Assembly (NCBI GenBank): GCA_004296865.1 | Contig: SCVQ01000234.1 | Location: 1-5,461, forward strand | From: Nitrospirota bacterium | GTDB lineage: Bacteria; Nitrospirota; Nitrospiria; Nitrospirales; Nitrospiraceae | Length of the DNA: 5,461 nucleotides | Direction of reading: 5' to 3' | Shown here: positions 1 through 5,198 of the stretch, piece after piece | Layout: each line of letters begins with the position of its first letter | Numbering within the stretch: the first letter of the stretch is position 1 | Translations under genes and position numbers: made by a program | Notes under the pieces: model-generated | Databases searched by the model: none | What the model was told of the DNA's origin: nothing | What the model saw: only the letters and a program-made list of their open reading frames with translations

Positions 1-123
1 GAGCGCCCAACTCGCCACGCCGAGAAACACCAGGACCCCGCCGACCAAGGGTTGCTCTCCGACGCTGCGGAACCCGGCAACCGACACCAATCCCACCCCG
101 GCAAAGGACAGCAGAGCGCCAGG
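1..123 (-). pseudogene. EamA/DMT-type transporter fragment, N-terminal half missing
   Basis: The minus strand from 123 down to the window edge is open for 41 codons and reads as a hydrophobic, glycine-rich sequence (GALLSFAGVGLVSVAG, then GGVLVFLGVASWAL). This resembles the junction between the two EamA repeats of drug/metabolite transporters, where a 'GxxLxxxGVxLv' helix is followed by a short loop and a helix ending in SWA. These are inner-membrane exporters, normally about 290 residues with ten helices. Here an in-frame TAG (minus strand, 126-124) stands directly before the homologous part. Upstream of it is only a short unrelated reading frame and then the end of prfC, so the first half of the protein is absent. 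It is most simply a decaying remnant. The rest lies outside the window, so a shortened functional product starting at an internal GTG cannot be excluded. The family assignment is from pattern only. Confidence 0.45.
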
Positions 124-170
124 CTAAGGGGAATATGCGAGCAAGCTTGGAGGGAGCATTAGAAGGCAAA

Positions 171-185
171 GGGACAGGTTGTCCC
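171..185 (-). terminator. Small hairpin just after prfC, possible terminator
   Basis: GGGACA (171-176) and TGTCCC (180-185) form a perfect 6-bp stem with a 3-nt loop, beginning one base past the prfC stop codon. On the minus strand it is followed by TTTGCCTTCT, a weak T-rich tail. The stem is short, so termination may be incomplete or Rho-dependent. Confidence 0.4.
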
Positions 186-186
186 C

Positions 187-1806
187 TCAGAGCGGAGCCA
201 GTTCGCTTGCCAACTGGAACTTGACGGAGGGATTCTCTTTCATGCAGTAGGCGAGCAACCGGTCGGAGCCGAACAGCATGACCATGCGTCCGTCCCGGTC
301 GGCGAGCCGGAGGGTGTCCTGAGGCCAGTACATGCGGGCGAGCGTGACCGGGTCTCCACTGACCCAGCGGGCCAAGACGTAGGGCAAGCGCTCGACGGTG
401 GTCTTGACCCCATATTCGCTCTCGAGGCGCGAGACGACGACATCGAATTGGAGTTCTCCGACGGCGGCGAGGACCGGCTCACGGCGCACGTGGTCCGGTG
501 AGAAAAAGATCTGCATCACCCCTTCCTCTTGGAGCTGCTGAATCCCCTTTTGGAACTGCTTCTGCTTGGAGATATCCTGGCTGCGGAGCAGGCCGAAGCA
601 CTCCGGGGGAAATTGAGGAATCGGGTCGAAGGCCAGGGGGGCGCCGGAACAGAGCGTGTCGCCGATGGCAAAGAGGCCGGGGTTGACCAGCCCGACCACA
701 TCACCCGGGAACGCCTCGTCGATCGTCTCGCGGTCACGGCCGAAGAGCCGATGCGGGCGCGTCATCCGGATCTTGCGGCCCAACCGGGCATGATAGACCA
801 TCATGTCCTTCTCGAAGCGGCCCGAACAAATGCGCAAGAAGGCCATCCGGTCGCGATGCTGCGGGTCCATGTTCGCCTGAATTTTGAACACGAACCCGGA
901 AAACTGTTCGTCCGTCGGCCGGACGAGCCCCTGCGTGCTCTGGCGCGGTCCGGGAGGGGGCGCGTAGTGGAGGAAGGCGTTGAGAAACGGCTCGACGCCG
1001 AAGTTCGTGAGCGCGCTGCCGAAGAAGACCGGCGTCAGCTCGCCGGCGAGAAAGCGGTCGCGATCGAACGCGGCGCCGGCTCCGGCCAGCAGGGCGATCT
1101 CATCCTGAAGCGGGCCGTAGGCCTCCCCCAGTGTCGCCGCGAGGCTCGGGTGGGGGAAGGCCTCCACCCGCATCGGCGCCTGGCGCTGGTTATGCGCCGT
1201 CCGCTGAAAGAACAACACCTGAGGTTCCCGAAGGTCGTAGAGGCCTTGAAACGCGGCCCCTTCCCCAATGGGCCAATTGAACGGGACCGCCGTCATGCCT
1301 AACGTCTGCTCGATCTCCTCAAGCAGCTCGAACGGATGGCGCCCCGGCTGATCCATCTTATTGATGAACGTCAAGATCGGGATGCCGCGTTTGCGGCAGA
1401 CCGCGAAGAGTTTTTTGGTCTGGGGCTCGATGCCCTTGGCGCTGTCCAACACCATGACCGCGCTGTCCACCGCCATGAGCGTGCGGTATGTGTCTTCGCT
1501 GAAGTCCTGGTGGCCCGGCGTGTCGAGCAGATTCACGCGTATCCCCCGATAGTCGAACTGGAGCGCGGTGGACGTGATCGAAATCCCTCGCGCCTGCTCC
1601 AACTCCATCCAGTCCGACTTCGCCGCACGCTGATGCGCGCGGGCCTGTACGGCTCCGGCCAGGTGCACCGCTCCTGCATAGAGCAGGAGTTTCTCCGTCA
1701 GGGTCGTCTTCCCGGCGTCCGGGTGCGAAATGATGGCAAAGGTGCGCCGCCGCGCCACCTCACGGGGCAATGCGTCAAACGAGGACTTTTCAATCGAGAG
1801 CGACAT
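187..1806 (-). CDS. prfC: Peptide chain release factor 3 (RF3), translational GTPase
   Basis: RF3 is a cytoplasmic GTPase that speeds removal of RF1 and RF2 from the ribosome after peptide release. The 539-residue product is close to the usual length (about 529 in E. coli). The GTP-binding motifs are all visible: P-loop HPDAGKTT (28-35), switch I region GISITST (74-80), DTPGHQDF (95-102) and NKMD (148-151). FGSALTNFGV near residue 270 and a C-terminal region with RSQDISKQKQF and VGELQFDVV are characteristic of RF3 and separate it from EF-G and its relatives. The ATG at 1806 has a good ribosome binding site, AAGGAA (minus strand 1817-1812), five bases upstream. The gene runs divergently from ppa and shows no frameshift or missing motif. 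Its only downstream neighbour in view is the broken transporter fragment, so it is probably transcribed alone. No clear promoter was found. Confidence 0.97.
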   Translation of the reverse strand: MSLSIEKSSFDALPREVARRRTFAIISHPDAGKTTLTEKLLLYAGAVHLAGAVQARAHQRAAKSDWMELEQARGISITSTALQFDYRGIRVNLLDTPGHQDFSEDTYRTLMAVDSAVMVLDSAKGIEPQTKKLFAVCRKRGIPILTFINKMDQPGRHPFELLEEIEQTLGMTAVPFNWPIGEGAAFQGLYDLREPQVLFFQRTAHNQRQAPMRVEAFPHPSLAATLGEAYGPLQDEIALLAGAGAAFDRDRFLAGELTPVFFGSALTNFGVEPFLNAFLHYAPPPGPRQSTQGLVRPTDEQFSGFVFKIQANMDPQHRDRMAFLRICSGRFEKDMMVYHARLGRKIRMTRPHRLFGRDRETIDEAFPGDVVGLVNPGLFAIGDTLCSGAPLAFDPIPQFPPECFGLLRSQDISKQKQFQKGIQQLQEEGVMQIFFSPDHVRREPVLAAVGELQFDVVVSRLESEYGVKTTVERLPYVLARWVSGDPVTLARMYWPQDTLRLADRDGRMVMLFGSDRLLAYCMKENPSVKFQLASELAPL

Positions 1807-2022
1807 AGACGTTCCTTCTAGGGTTCAGGGTGCCAGAGGCGTAGGTAATGTTGTACCACATGGAGGCCCGATCAGGCTGCCCTTCTCTTCTGGGGCAGGG
1901 TGCTTGCTGGACGCGCGCAATGAGGAATCAACCTGGCTGCCGAGGGACCTGTACCAGCGTGGAGCAGTTCAGGTACACTGCGACCGTCAAACATCCGAAC
2001 CTTGTTTTGGGAGAATGAAAAG
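1807..2022. other. Divergent intergenic region between prfC and ppa
   Basis: This 216-nt gap must hold the promoters of both genes, but no convincing -35/-10 pair could be assigned on either strand. TACACT at 1974-1979 is a possible weak -10 for ppa, without a good -35. Two inverted repeats are visible: CTGCCC (1877-1882) with GGGCAG (1893-1898), and GTACC (1951-1955) with GGTAC (1972-1976). The second would overlap the putative -10. No small gene was seen. Confidence 0.4.
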
Positions 2023-2703
2023 ATGAGCGGGAAAGACGGCGCAGCCGAGCAACGATTGATGAATTTGGTGTTCAGAGCCCATCCCTGGCACGGGGTCTCC
2101 ATCGGAGACGAGGCGCCGGAGGTGGTGACGGCCTATATCGAAATCGTGCCGACCGACACGGTGAAATACGAAGTGGACAAGGTGAGCGGCTTCCTCAAGG
2201 TCGATCGTCCGCAGCGGTTCTCCAACTTCTGTCCCGTCTATTACGGGCTGGTGCCGCAAACCTTCTGCGGAGAGCGGGTCGCCGCCATGTTTGCTGCACG
2301 GGCGAATCGGCGGGGCGTGGTCGGCGACGGAGATCCCCTCGATATCTGCGTCCTCACGGAGAAGACCATGGCCCACAGCGACATTCTGCTGACGGCCCTG
2401 CCCATCGGCGGGCTCAGCATGTTGGACGGCGGCGAAGCGGACGACAAGATCATCGCAGTCATGAAAGACGATGCCGTTTACGGCGGCTTCACCGATATCG
2501 CCAATTGCCCGCCGACCTTGATCGATCGCCTCCAGCACTACTTCCTCACCTACAAACATGCCCCAGGGACCACGCAACACAAAGTCGAAATTACGAGCGT
2601 GTACGGCCGTGGGGAAGCGTTGAAAGTGATCCGCGCCAGCCATGCCGACTACCGGGTGAAATTTCCGGAACTGGAATCGCGGTGGCCGAAAGGGTTGGGG
2701 TAG
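2023..2703 (+). CDS. ppa: Inorganic pyrophosphatase, family I, long variant
   Basis: This enzyme hydrolyses cytoplasmic pyrophosphate to two phosphates, pulling nucleic acid synthesis, aminoacyl-tRNA formation and other activation reactions forward. The family I signature DGDPLDI is at residues 102-108, giving the metal-binding aspartates D102, D104 and D107. Further active-site candidates are D135, D140 and K142 in a GEADDKIIAV segment, and the YK pair in FLTYKHAPG. The 226-residue protein is longer than the roughly 175-residue E. coli enzyme. Segments such as AHPWHG, KVDRPQRFSNFCP and ICVLTEK resemble, from memory, the longer chlamydial-type subgroup. The ATG at 2023 is preferred because GGGAG (2009-2013) lies nine bases upstream; an in-frame TTG at 2002 is possible but lacks such a site. 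It is probably a single-gene transcript, ending at the hairpin near 2757-2805. Confidence 0.95.
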   Translation: MSGKDGAAEQRLMNLVFRAHPWHGVSIGDEAPEVVTAYIEIVPTDTVKYEVDKVSGFLKVDRPQRFSNFCPVYYGLVPQTFCGERVAAMFAARANRRGVVGDGDPLDICVLTEKTMAHSDILLTALPIGGLSMLDGGEADDKIIAVMKDDAVYGGFTDIANCPPTLIDRLQHYFLTYKHAPGTTQHKVEITSVYGRGEALKVIRASHADYRVKFPELESRWPKGLG

Positions 2704-2756
2704 GCGCGGCCGGCGAACGGAGGAAGAAAAGACAGAGCGGGGCCTGTCGTTGAGCA

Positions 2757-2805
2757 CCTGCCAGGCCTCAAGACGTGTGGTGCGAGAGCGGCAGGAATTT
2801 TCTTT
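2757..2805 (+). terminator. Candidate Rho-independent terminator of ppa
   Basis: CCTGCC (2757-2762) pairs with GGCAGG (2790-2795). Inside it, GCCTC (2765-2769) can pair with GAG-a-GC (2784-2789) around one bulged base. The stem is followed immediately by AATTTTCTTT (2796-2805). It lies 54 nt past the ppa stop. The left arm is shared almost exactly with a matching position after hicB. Confidence 0.5.
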
Positions 2806-2933
2806 GCTCCCGAAGCGCGCACGATCAGAATGTGCTCGCTCGACGGCCGCAGTCGAAAACCCCTGCCGCCCTCGCTGGCCAAGCGATGAATAAGAAATGG
2901 GTGCGCGCAGTATGAAGGACGGCCTGGTCGCCC

Positions 2934-3016
2934 CCTAGAAAAACACCATCCGCGAGGATAGACGAGAGAGTGGCGGTGACAAGTCGCCTAAAGGCTTGCC
3001 GCCGCTCGGAGATTGC
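2934..3016 (+). repeat. Intergenic structured repeat, copy 1
   Basis: This is the first of three same-orientation copies of an undescribed element. Landmarks in order are CCTAGAA (2934-2940), CCATC (2946-2950), a small hairpin ATCC-GCGA-GGAT (2948-2959) with a GNRA-type loop, the main hairpin (2972-3006) and a GCTCGGA tail (3004-3010). The main hairpin has an 11-position outer stem with one A-C mismatch, a 3-nt bulge (2983-2985), inner stem GCC/GGC (2986-2988, 2993-2995) and loop TAAA. It is the most diverged of the three hairpins but keeps pairing through compensatory changes. The gap of 389 nt that holds it (2704-3092) also contains the ppa terminator and the vapB promoter, and no gene. Confidence 0.7.
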
Positions 3017-3032
3017 CGTCTTGATGCGCAGA

Positions 3033-3061
3033 TTGACGCCTGTTCTGACCGGTGCTATCAT
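3033..3061 (+). promoter_or_regulatory. Sigma70-type promoter of vapB-vapC
   Basis: TTGACG (3033-3038) and TATCAT (3056-3061) are separated by exactly 17 bases, matching the -35 and -10 consensus at five of six positions each. Transcription would begin near 3068, leaving a leader of about 25 nt before the vapB start. The -10 box lies inside a tandem repeat that is a likely operator. Confidence 0.7.
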
Positions 3062-3075
3062 TTCGCTATCAGTTC
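3054..3075 (+). promoter_or_regulatory. Tandem 11-bp repeat overlapping the -10, likely antitoxin operator
   Basis: GCTATCATTTC (3054-3064) is followed directly by GCTATCAGTTC (3065-3075), identical at 10 of 11 positions and spaced by about one helical turn. It covers the -10 box and predicted start of the vapB promoter. Ribbon-helix-helix antitoxins usually repress their own operon by binding paired sites of this kind. Binding here is inferred from position. Confidence 0.5.
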
Positions 3076-3092
3076 GAGCGGAGGAGGGTGAC

Positions 3093-3326
3093 ATGGCTCA
3101 GGTGTTGGTGCGGCAACTTGATGAGAAAGTGGTGGAGCGGTTGAAGCGGCGGGCCAAGGAACATGGCCGGTCTTTGCAGTCCGAGGTCAAGACCATCTTG
3201 GAAGAGGCGGCGCCGGACTACGAGGCGGCGTGGAAACGGATCGAACGCTTTCAGAAGCGTCTCAAGCAGTCTGGTCGTCGGTTCAGTGACAGCACCGAAC
3301 TTATCCGCGAGGATCGCGACCGGTGA
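3093..3326 (+). CDS. vapB: FitA/VapB-like ribbon-helix-helix antitoxin
   Basis: The 77-residue protein is the antitoxin of a type II toxin-antitoxin pair: it binds and blocks the PIN-domain ribonuclease encoded next to it and is expected to repress the operon. Residues 1-45 fit the FitA-type ribbon-helix-helix pattern: a beta strand AQVLVRQLD, a helix with VVERLKRRAKEHG, then RSLQSEVKTILEEA. The charged C-terminal part (about 46-77) would wrap the toxin, as in related pairs. The reading frame stays open upstream to 2970, but the ATG at 3093 is chosen because AGGAGG (3082-3087) sits five bases before it and the antitoxin domain begins there. Its stop overlaps the vapC start by four bases, so the two are translationally coupled. 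The name vapB is used in the broad sense; fitA would fit equally well. Confidence 0.88.
   Translation: MAQVLVRQLDEKVVERLKRRAKEHGRSLQSEVKTILEEAAPDYEAAWKRIERFQKRLKQSGRRFSDSTELIREDRDR
3303..3314 (+). promoter_or_regulatory. Hairpin covering the vapC ribosome binding site
   Basis: The last codons of vapB contain ATCC-GCGA-GGAT, a 4-bp stem with a GNRA-type loop. The likely vapC Shine-Dalgarno sequence GAGGA (3309-3313), nine bases before the GTG start, forms part of its loop and right arm. The same 12 bases occur in repeat copy 1 (2948-2959). It could limit toxin translation unless ribosomes finishing vapB open it; this is inference. Confidence 0.4.
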
Positions 3327-3754
3327 CCCGCTATGTGGTCGATGCGAGCATTGCGATCAAGTGGTTCATTCCCGAACAGCTGTCCGATGCAGCAGGACGA
3401 CTTCGACAGCCGGGGCTCCGGCTGTCGGCTCCGGCTTTCTTTTGGCTCGAAATCGGAAATGTGCTGGTCAAGAAAATCCGACGCGGCGAATTGACCCGTG
3501 AAGAAGGCGACTACGTTCTGAAGGAACTGCGCCGTTTACCGTTGCAGCAGCATGCCGACGAGCGACTATTTCGCCCGGCCTACACGCTTGCGTTGCAGAC
3601 TCACCGCAGCCTGTATGATTGTCTCTACCTTGCGTTAGCCGAAGTCATAGATGGGCGCATGGTCACGGCGGACCGCAAGTTCTACGCGGCGCTTATGGCC
3701 GGGGAGCAGGGACGACGGGTGCTCTGGGTCGAGGATCTGCCACAGCCGGTATGA
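3323..3754 (+). CDS. vapC: VapC/FitB-like PIN-domain ribonuclease toxin
   Basis: This 143-residue PIN-domain protein is the toxin of the pair. Such enzymes are magnesium-dependent ribonucleases that, when freed from antitoxin, cut tRNA or rRNA and stop growth; the target of this one cannot be told from sequence. The four expected acidic residues are present: D7 in VVDASIAIKW, E43 in WLEIGN, D99 in SLYDCLYLALA and D117 in VTADRKFY, so it looks active. The start is GTG at 3323 within GTGA, overlapping the vapB stop. A weak start codon and a hairpin over its ribosome binding site fit the usual excess of antitoxin over toxin. A perfect 10-bp inverted repeat lies inside the gene around codons 28-35. 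The length is normal and no frameshift is seen. It is followed after 48 bases by hicB. Confidence 0.93.
   Translation: MTRYVVDASIAIKWFIPEQLSDAAGRLRQPGLRLSAPAFFWLEIGNVLVKKIRRGELTREEGDYVLKELRRLPLQQHADERLFRPAYTLALQTHRSLYDCLYLALAEVIDGRMVTADRKFYAALMAGEQGRRVLWVEDLPQPV
3404..3427 (+). repeat. Perfect 10-bp inverted repeat inside vapC
   Basis: CGACAGCCGG (3404-3413) and CCGGCTGTCG (3418-3427) are exact reverse complements around the loop GGCT. In mRNA this would be a very stable hairpin about 80 nt into the toxin coding sequence. TTTCTTTT follows at 3436-3443, too far from the stem for a standard terminator. It may slow ribosomes or polymerase, or be a by-product of coding. Confidence 0.6.
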
Positions 3755-3802
3755 CACCATCAGAACCGGGGGCGGCGGGACTTAAACAGCGGGAGGCCTA
3801 GC

Positions 3803-4051
3803 GTGATCGACCTCAAATATTCACTCGTGATCGAAGCGACGGCTGATCCCACCTTCTTTGGGTTTTATTCGCCCGACCTTCAAGGTTTCACCGGAACAGG
3901 ACATTCCGTTGAGGATTGCCTGTACCAGGCTCGGTGGGGAATGGAGGAGCATCTGGCGCTGCTCAAAGAAAAAGGCCTGCCGATTCCCGTCTCAAGTTCG
4001 AATCCAACCGTCGTCATTCAAAACGAAAAACGGGTCAAACAAGTCGTCTAG
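3803..4051 (+). CDS. HicB-family antitoxin-like protein without a HicA partner
   Basis: The 82-residue product matches the short HicB fold: a strand near the N-terminus (KYSLVIEAT), then FFGFYSPDLQGFTGTGHSVEDCL, corresponding to the family's 'PDLpG...G.s.eEa' core, and an amphipathic helix ending in a LKEKGLPIP segment. HicB proteins normally neutralise HicA, a small mRNA-cleaving toxin, by covering its active histidine. No HicA (about 60 residues with a GSHxxF-type motif) could be found on either side. The C-terminal DNA-binding domain of longer HicB proteins is also absent, so self-regulation is unlikely. The start is GTG at 3803, supported by GGGAGG (3791-3796) six bases upstream. With only 48 bases after vapC and no promoter seen between, it is probably cotranscribed with vapBC. 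Whether it acts as an accessory antitoxin, pairs with a distant HicA, or has another role is unknown. Confidence 0.82.
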   Translation: MIDLKYSLVIEATADPTFFGFYSPDLQGFTGTGHSVEDCLYQARWGMEEHLALLKEKGLPIPVSSSNPTVVIQNEKRVKQVV

Positions 4052-4095
4052 ACGCGGCCTACCTCCGCTGGCTCGGGGGAGCAAGGCGGCGGCAC

Positions 4096-4144
4096 CTGCC
4101 CGGCCTCGTAAGGAAAAGGATAGGGAGCGGTCAGACCGTCCTTC
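4096..4144 (+). terminator. Terminator-like hairpin after hicB, weak
   Basis: CTGCC (4096-4100 region) can pair with GG-t-CAG (4129-4134) around one bulged base, followed by CCGTCCTTCTTGC. GCACCTGCCCGGCCTC at 4092-4107 matches the left arm of the ppa terminator hairpin (2754-2769) at 15 of 16 positions, and GAGCGG-CAG recurs on the right. CGGTC-A-GACCG (4128-4138) is an alternative local palindrome. The tail is only moderately T-rich. Confidence 0.3.
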
Positions 4145-4185
4145 TTGCTCGTTCCATGCGCGCAGTGGGTGACTCGCCAGGCCGC

Positions 4186-4276
4186 CCTAGAAGAAGGCCA
4201 TCTGCGAGGATAAAGAGGGGGTGGGCGGGGACAGGCCGCCGAGGGGCCTGTCTCTGCTCGGCCTGTACCCGCTCGG
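4186..4276 (+). repeat. Intergenic structured repeat, copy 2
   Basis: The landmarks seen in copy 1 recur: CCTAGAA (4186-4192), CCATC (4198-4202), small hairpin ATCT-GCGA-GGAT (4200-4211), a G-rich linker (4217-4230) and the main hairpin (4222-4260). The hairpin has a 13-bp outer stem including G-U pairs, a 3-nt bulge (4235-4237), inner stem GCC/GGC (4238-4240, 4245-4247) and loop GAGG. The right arm and CTCGG tail are then repeated in tandem with a 15-nt period (4245-4259 and 4260-4274). The 303-nt gap (4052-4354) otherwise holds only the weak terminator and the next promoter. Confidence 0.75.
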
Positions 4277-4277
4277 A

Positions 4278-4306
4278 TTGACAGGACTCCCCATACGACG
4301 TAGCCT
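4278..4306 (+). promoter_or_regulatory. Promoter of the coiled-coil gene
   Basis: A perfect -35 box TTGACA (4278-4283) is followed after 17 bases by TAGCCT (4301-4306). The -10 is weak by the usual consensus, but the same TTGAC-N18-TAGCCT arrangement recurs at 5372-5400. The -35 begins two bases after the end of repeat copy 2. The leader would be about 40 nt, ending in AGAGGAGGG before the start codon. Confidence 0.55.
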
Positions 4307-4354
4307 ATTCCCTTCTCCAGCAAGCCGAGTCCTGAATTCACAGAGGAGGGTCCC

Positions 4355-4990
4355 ATGTCGCGAATCAAGGAACTCAGAGCGTCGCTCGACAAGAAGCTGG
4401 ATGTGTTGGAGCACCAGGCGCTGGCCCTGGAAGCGCAACTGACGCAGACGAAAGACCAGGCGCTACAGCGGCTGGAGGAGCGCAAGCAACAGTTGCGGGA
4501 CGTGTTGAAGCAGGTCCAGGCCGAGGTGCAGAAGTCGAAAGAGGTGGCGGAACAGGCGAAGGGCGAGGTGCAGGCCAAGCTCGACCATCTCCAAGTGCAG
4601 TTGGCTCTCGGCAAGGCGGATGCCCGTGACACGTTCGAGGAGCAGCGGACGAAGATTCTGAAAGCCCTGAGCGAGTTCGAAACCGTTGCGGACCAGAAAC
4701 TGAAAGGGGCCGCGTTCGAATCGGGCAGGATGTGGGAGGATCTCGTGGGCCGGGCCAGCATCCTGGAGGCGGAGTTGGAGGCGCTCAAGGGCCGGTTTGA
4801 GAGCGAGAAAGCCAAGCAGCAAACGACGCTGGAATCGAAAAAGCAGGAGCTGCTCGCCAAGTTGGAGACGTTCAAGACCCAGCTCAAGGAGAAGCGCCGG
4901 GTAGTGCAGGCGAAAGCCGACACCTTTGAGATCGACATGCGCGAGGGGCTGGACCAGATCAAGGCGGGGTTTAAGCGGCTGTTCGAATAA
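4355..4990 (+). CDS. Small coiled-coil protein of unknown function
   Basis: The 211-residue product is almost entirely helical in character: rich in Glu, Lys, Gln, Leu and Ala, with no cysteine, very few aromatic residues and leucine or valine at heptad-like spacing throughout. No signal peptide, membrane segment or known motif is visible, so a soluble cytoplasmic rod is expected. A less regular patch near residues 105-130 (around KGAAFESGRMWEDLVGRA) may be a hinge between two coiled-coil arms. Low-complexity helices of this type are found in structural, LEA-like stress and apolipoprotein-like families, and similarity searches tend to give misleading hits to myosins, so no function is assigned. 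The ATG at 4355 is supported by AGGAGG (4344-4349), five bases upstream. It has its own promoter and no partner gene in the same transcript. A long antisense frame over it is a composition effect. Confidence 0.85.
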   Translation: MSRIKELRASLDKKLDVLEHQALALEAQLTQTKDQALQRLEERKQQLRDVLKQVQAEVQKSKEVAEQAKGEVQAKLDHLQVQLALGKADARDTFEEQRTKILKALSEFETVADQKLKGAAFESGRMWEDLVGRASILEAELEALKGRFESEKAKQQTTLESKKQELLAKLETFKTQLKEKRRVVQAKADTFEIDMREGLDQIKAGFKRLFE

Positions 4991-5023
4991 GAAACGGACG
5001 CGGATGACGAACGGAACGGAGGC

Positions 5024-5198
5024 GGGGTAGCAGGCCCCTTCGCTTCAGCGCCTCTCGGAGCGGCCCTTCCGGGCTTTGCCAGGCGGAACCCTTCGGAAAT
5101 TCCTTCGCGGACTCAGTCAGTTTCCGCTTTCCTTCCTGGCAAAGTCTCGTTGGGCGCCCCGCTCCTCCGGCGAATTGCGCTCTGGCCCGTGCTACCCC
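5024..5198. repeat. 175-nt imperfect palindrome
   Basis: Nested arms pair in order from the outside: GGGGTAGCA (5024-5032) with TGCTACCCC (5190-5198), GGCC (5033-5036) with GGCC (5184-5187), CGCC (5049-5052) with GGCG (5169-5172), GGAGCGG (5057-5063) with CCGCTCC (5159-5165), CTTTGCCAGG (5074-5083) with CCTGGCAAAG (5135-5144), and GCGGAA (5083-5088) with TTCCGC (5122-5127). The structure begins 33 nt after the coiled-coil gene and ends next to repeat copy 3. No coding potential is evident. It resembles a miniature inverted-repeat element or a large 3' untranslated hairpin. Confidence 0.7.

Noticed and set aside
529..1302. 257-codon open frame on the plus strand
   Set aside because: It lies entirely antisense to prfC, whose motifs are unmistakable, and its own translation shows no family pattern. 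Long shadow frames are expected at this GC content.
1987..2757. 256-codon open frame on the minus strand over ppa
   Set aside because: It is the antisense shadow of a clear pyrophosphatase gene, with no recognisable domain.
4048..4962. 304-codon open frame on the minus strand
   Set aside because: It is antisense to the coiled-coil gene and runs through repeat copy 2. The translation is a Ser/Cys/Arg-rich composition product of a Glu/Lys/Gln-rich gene.
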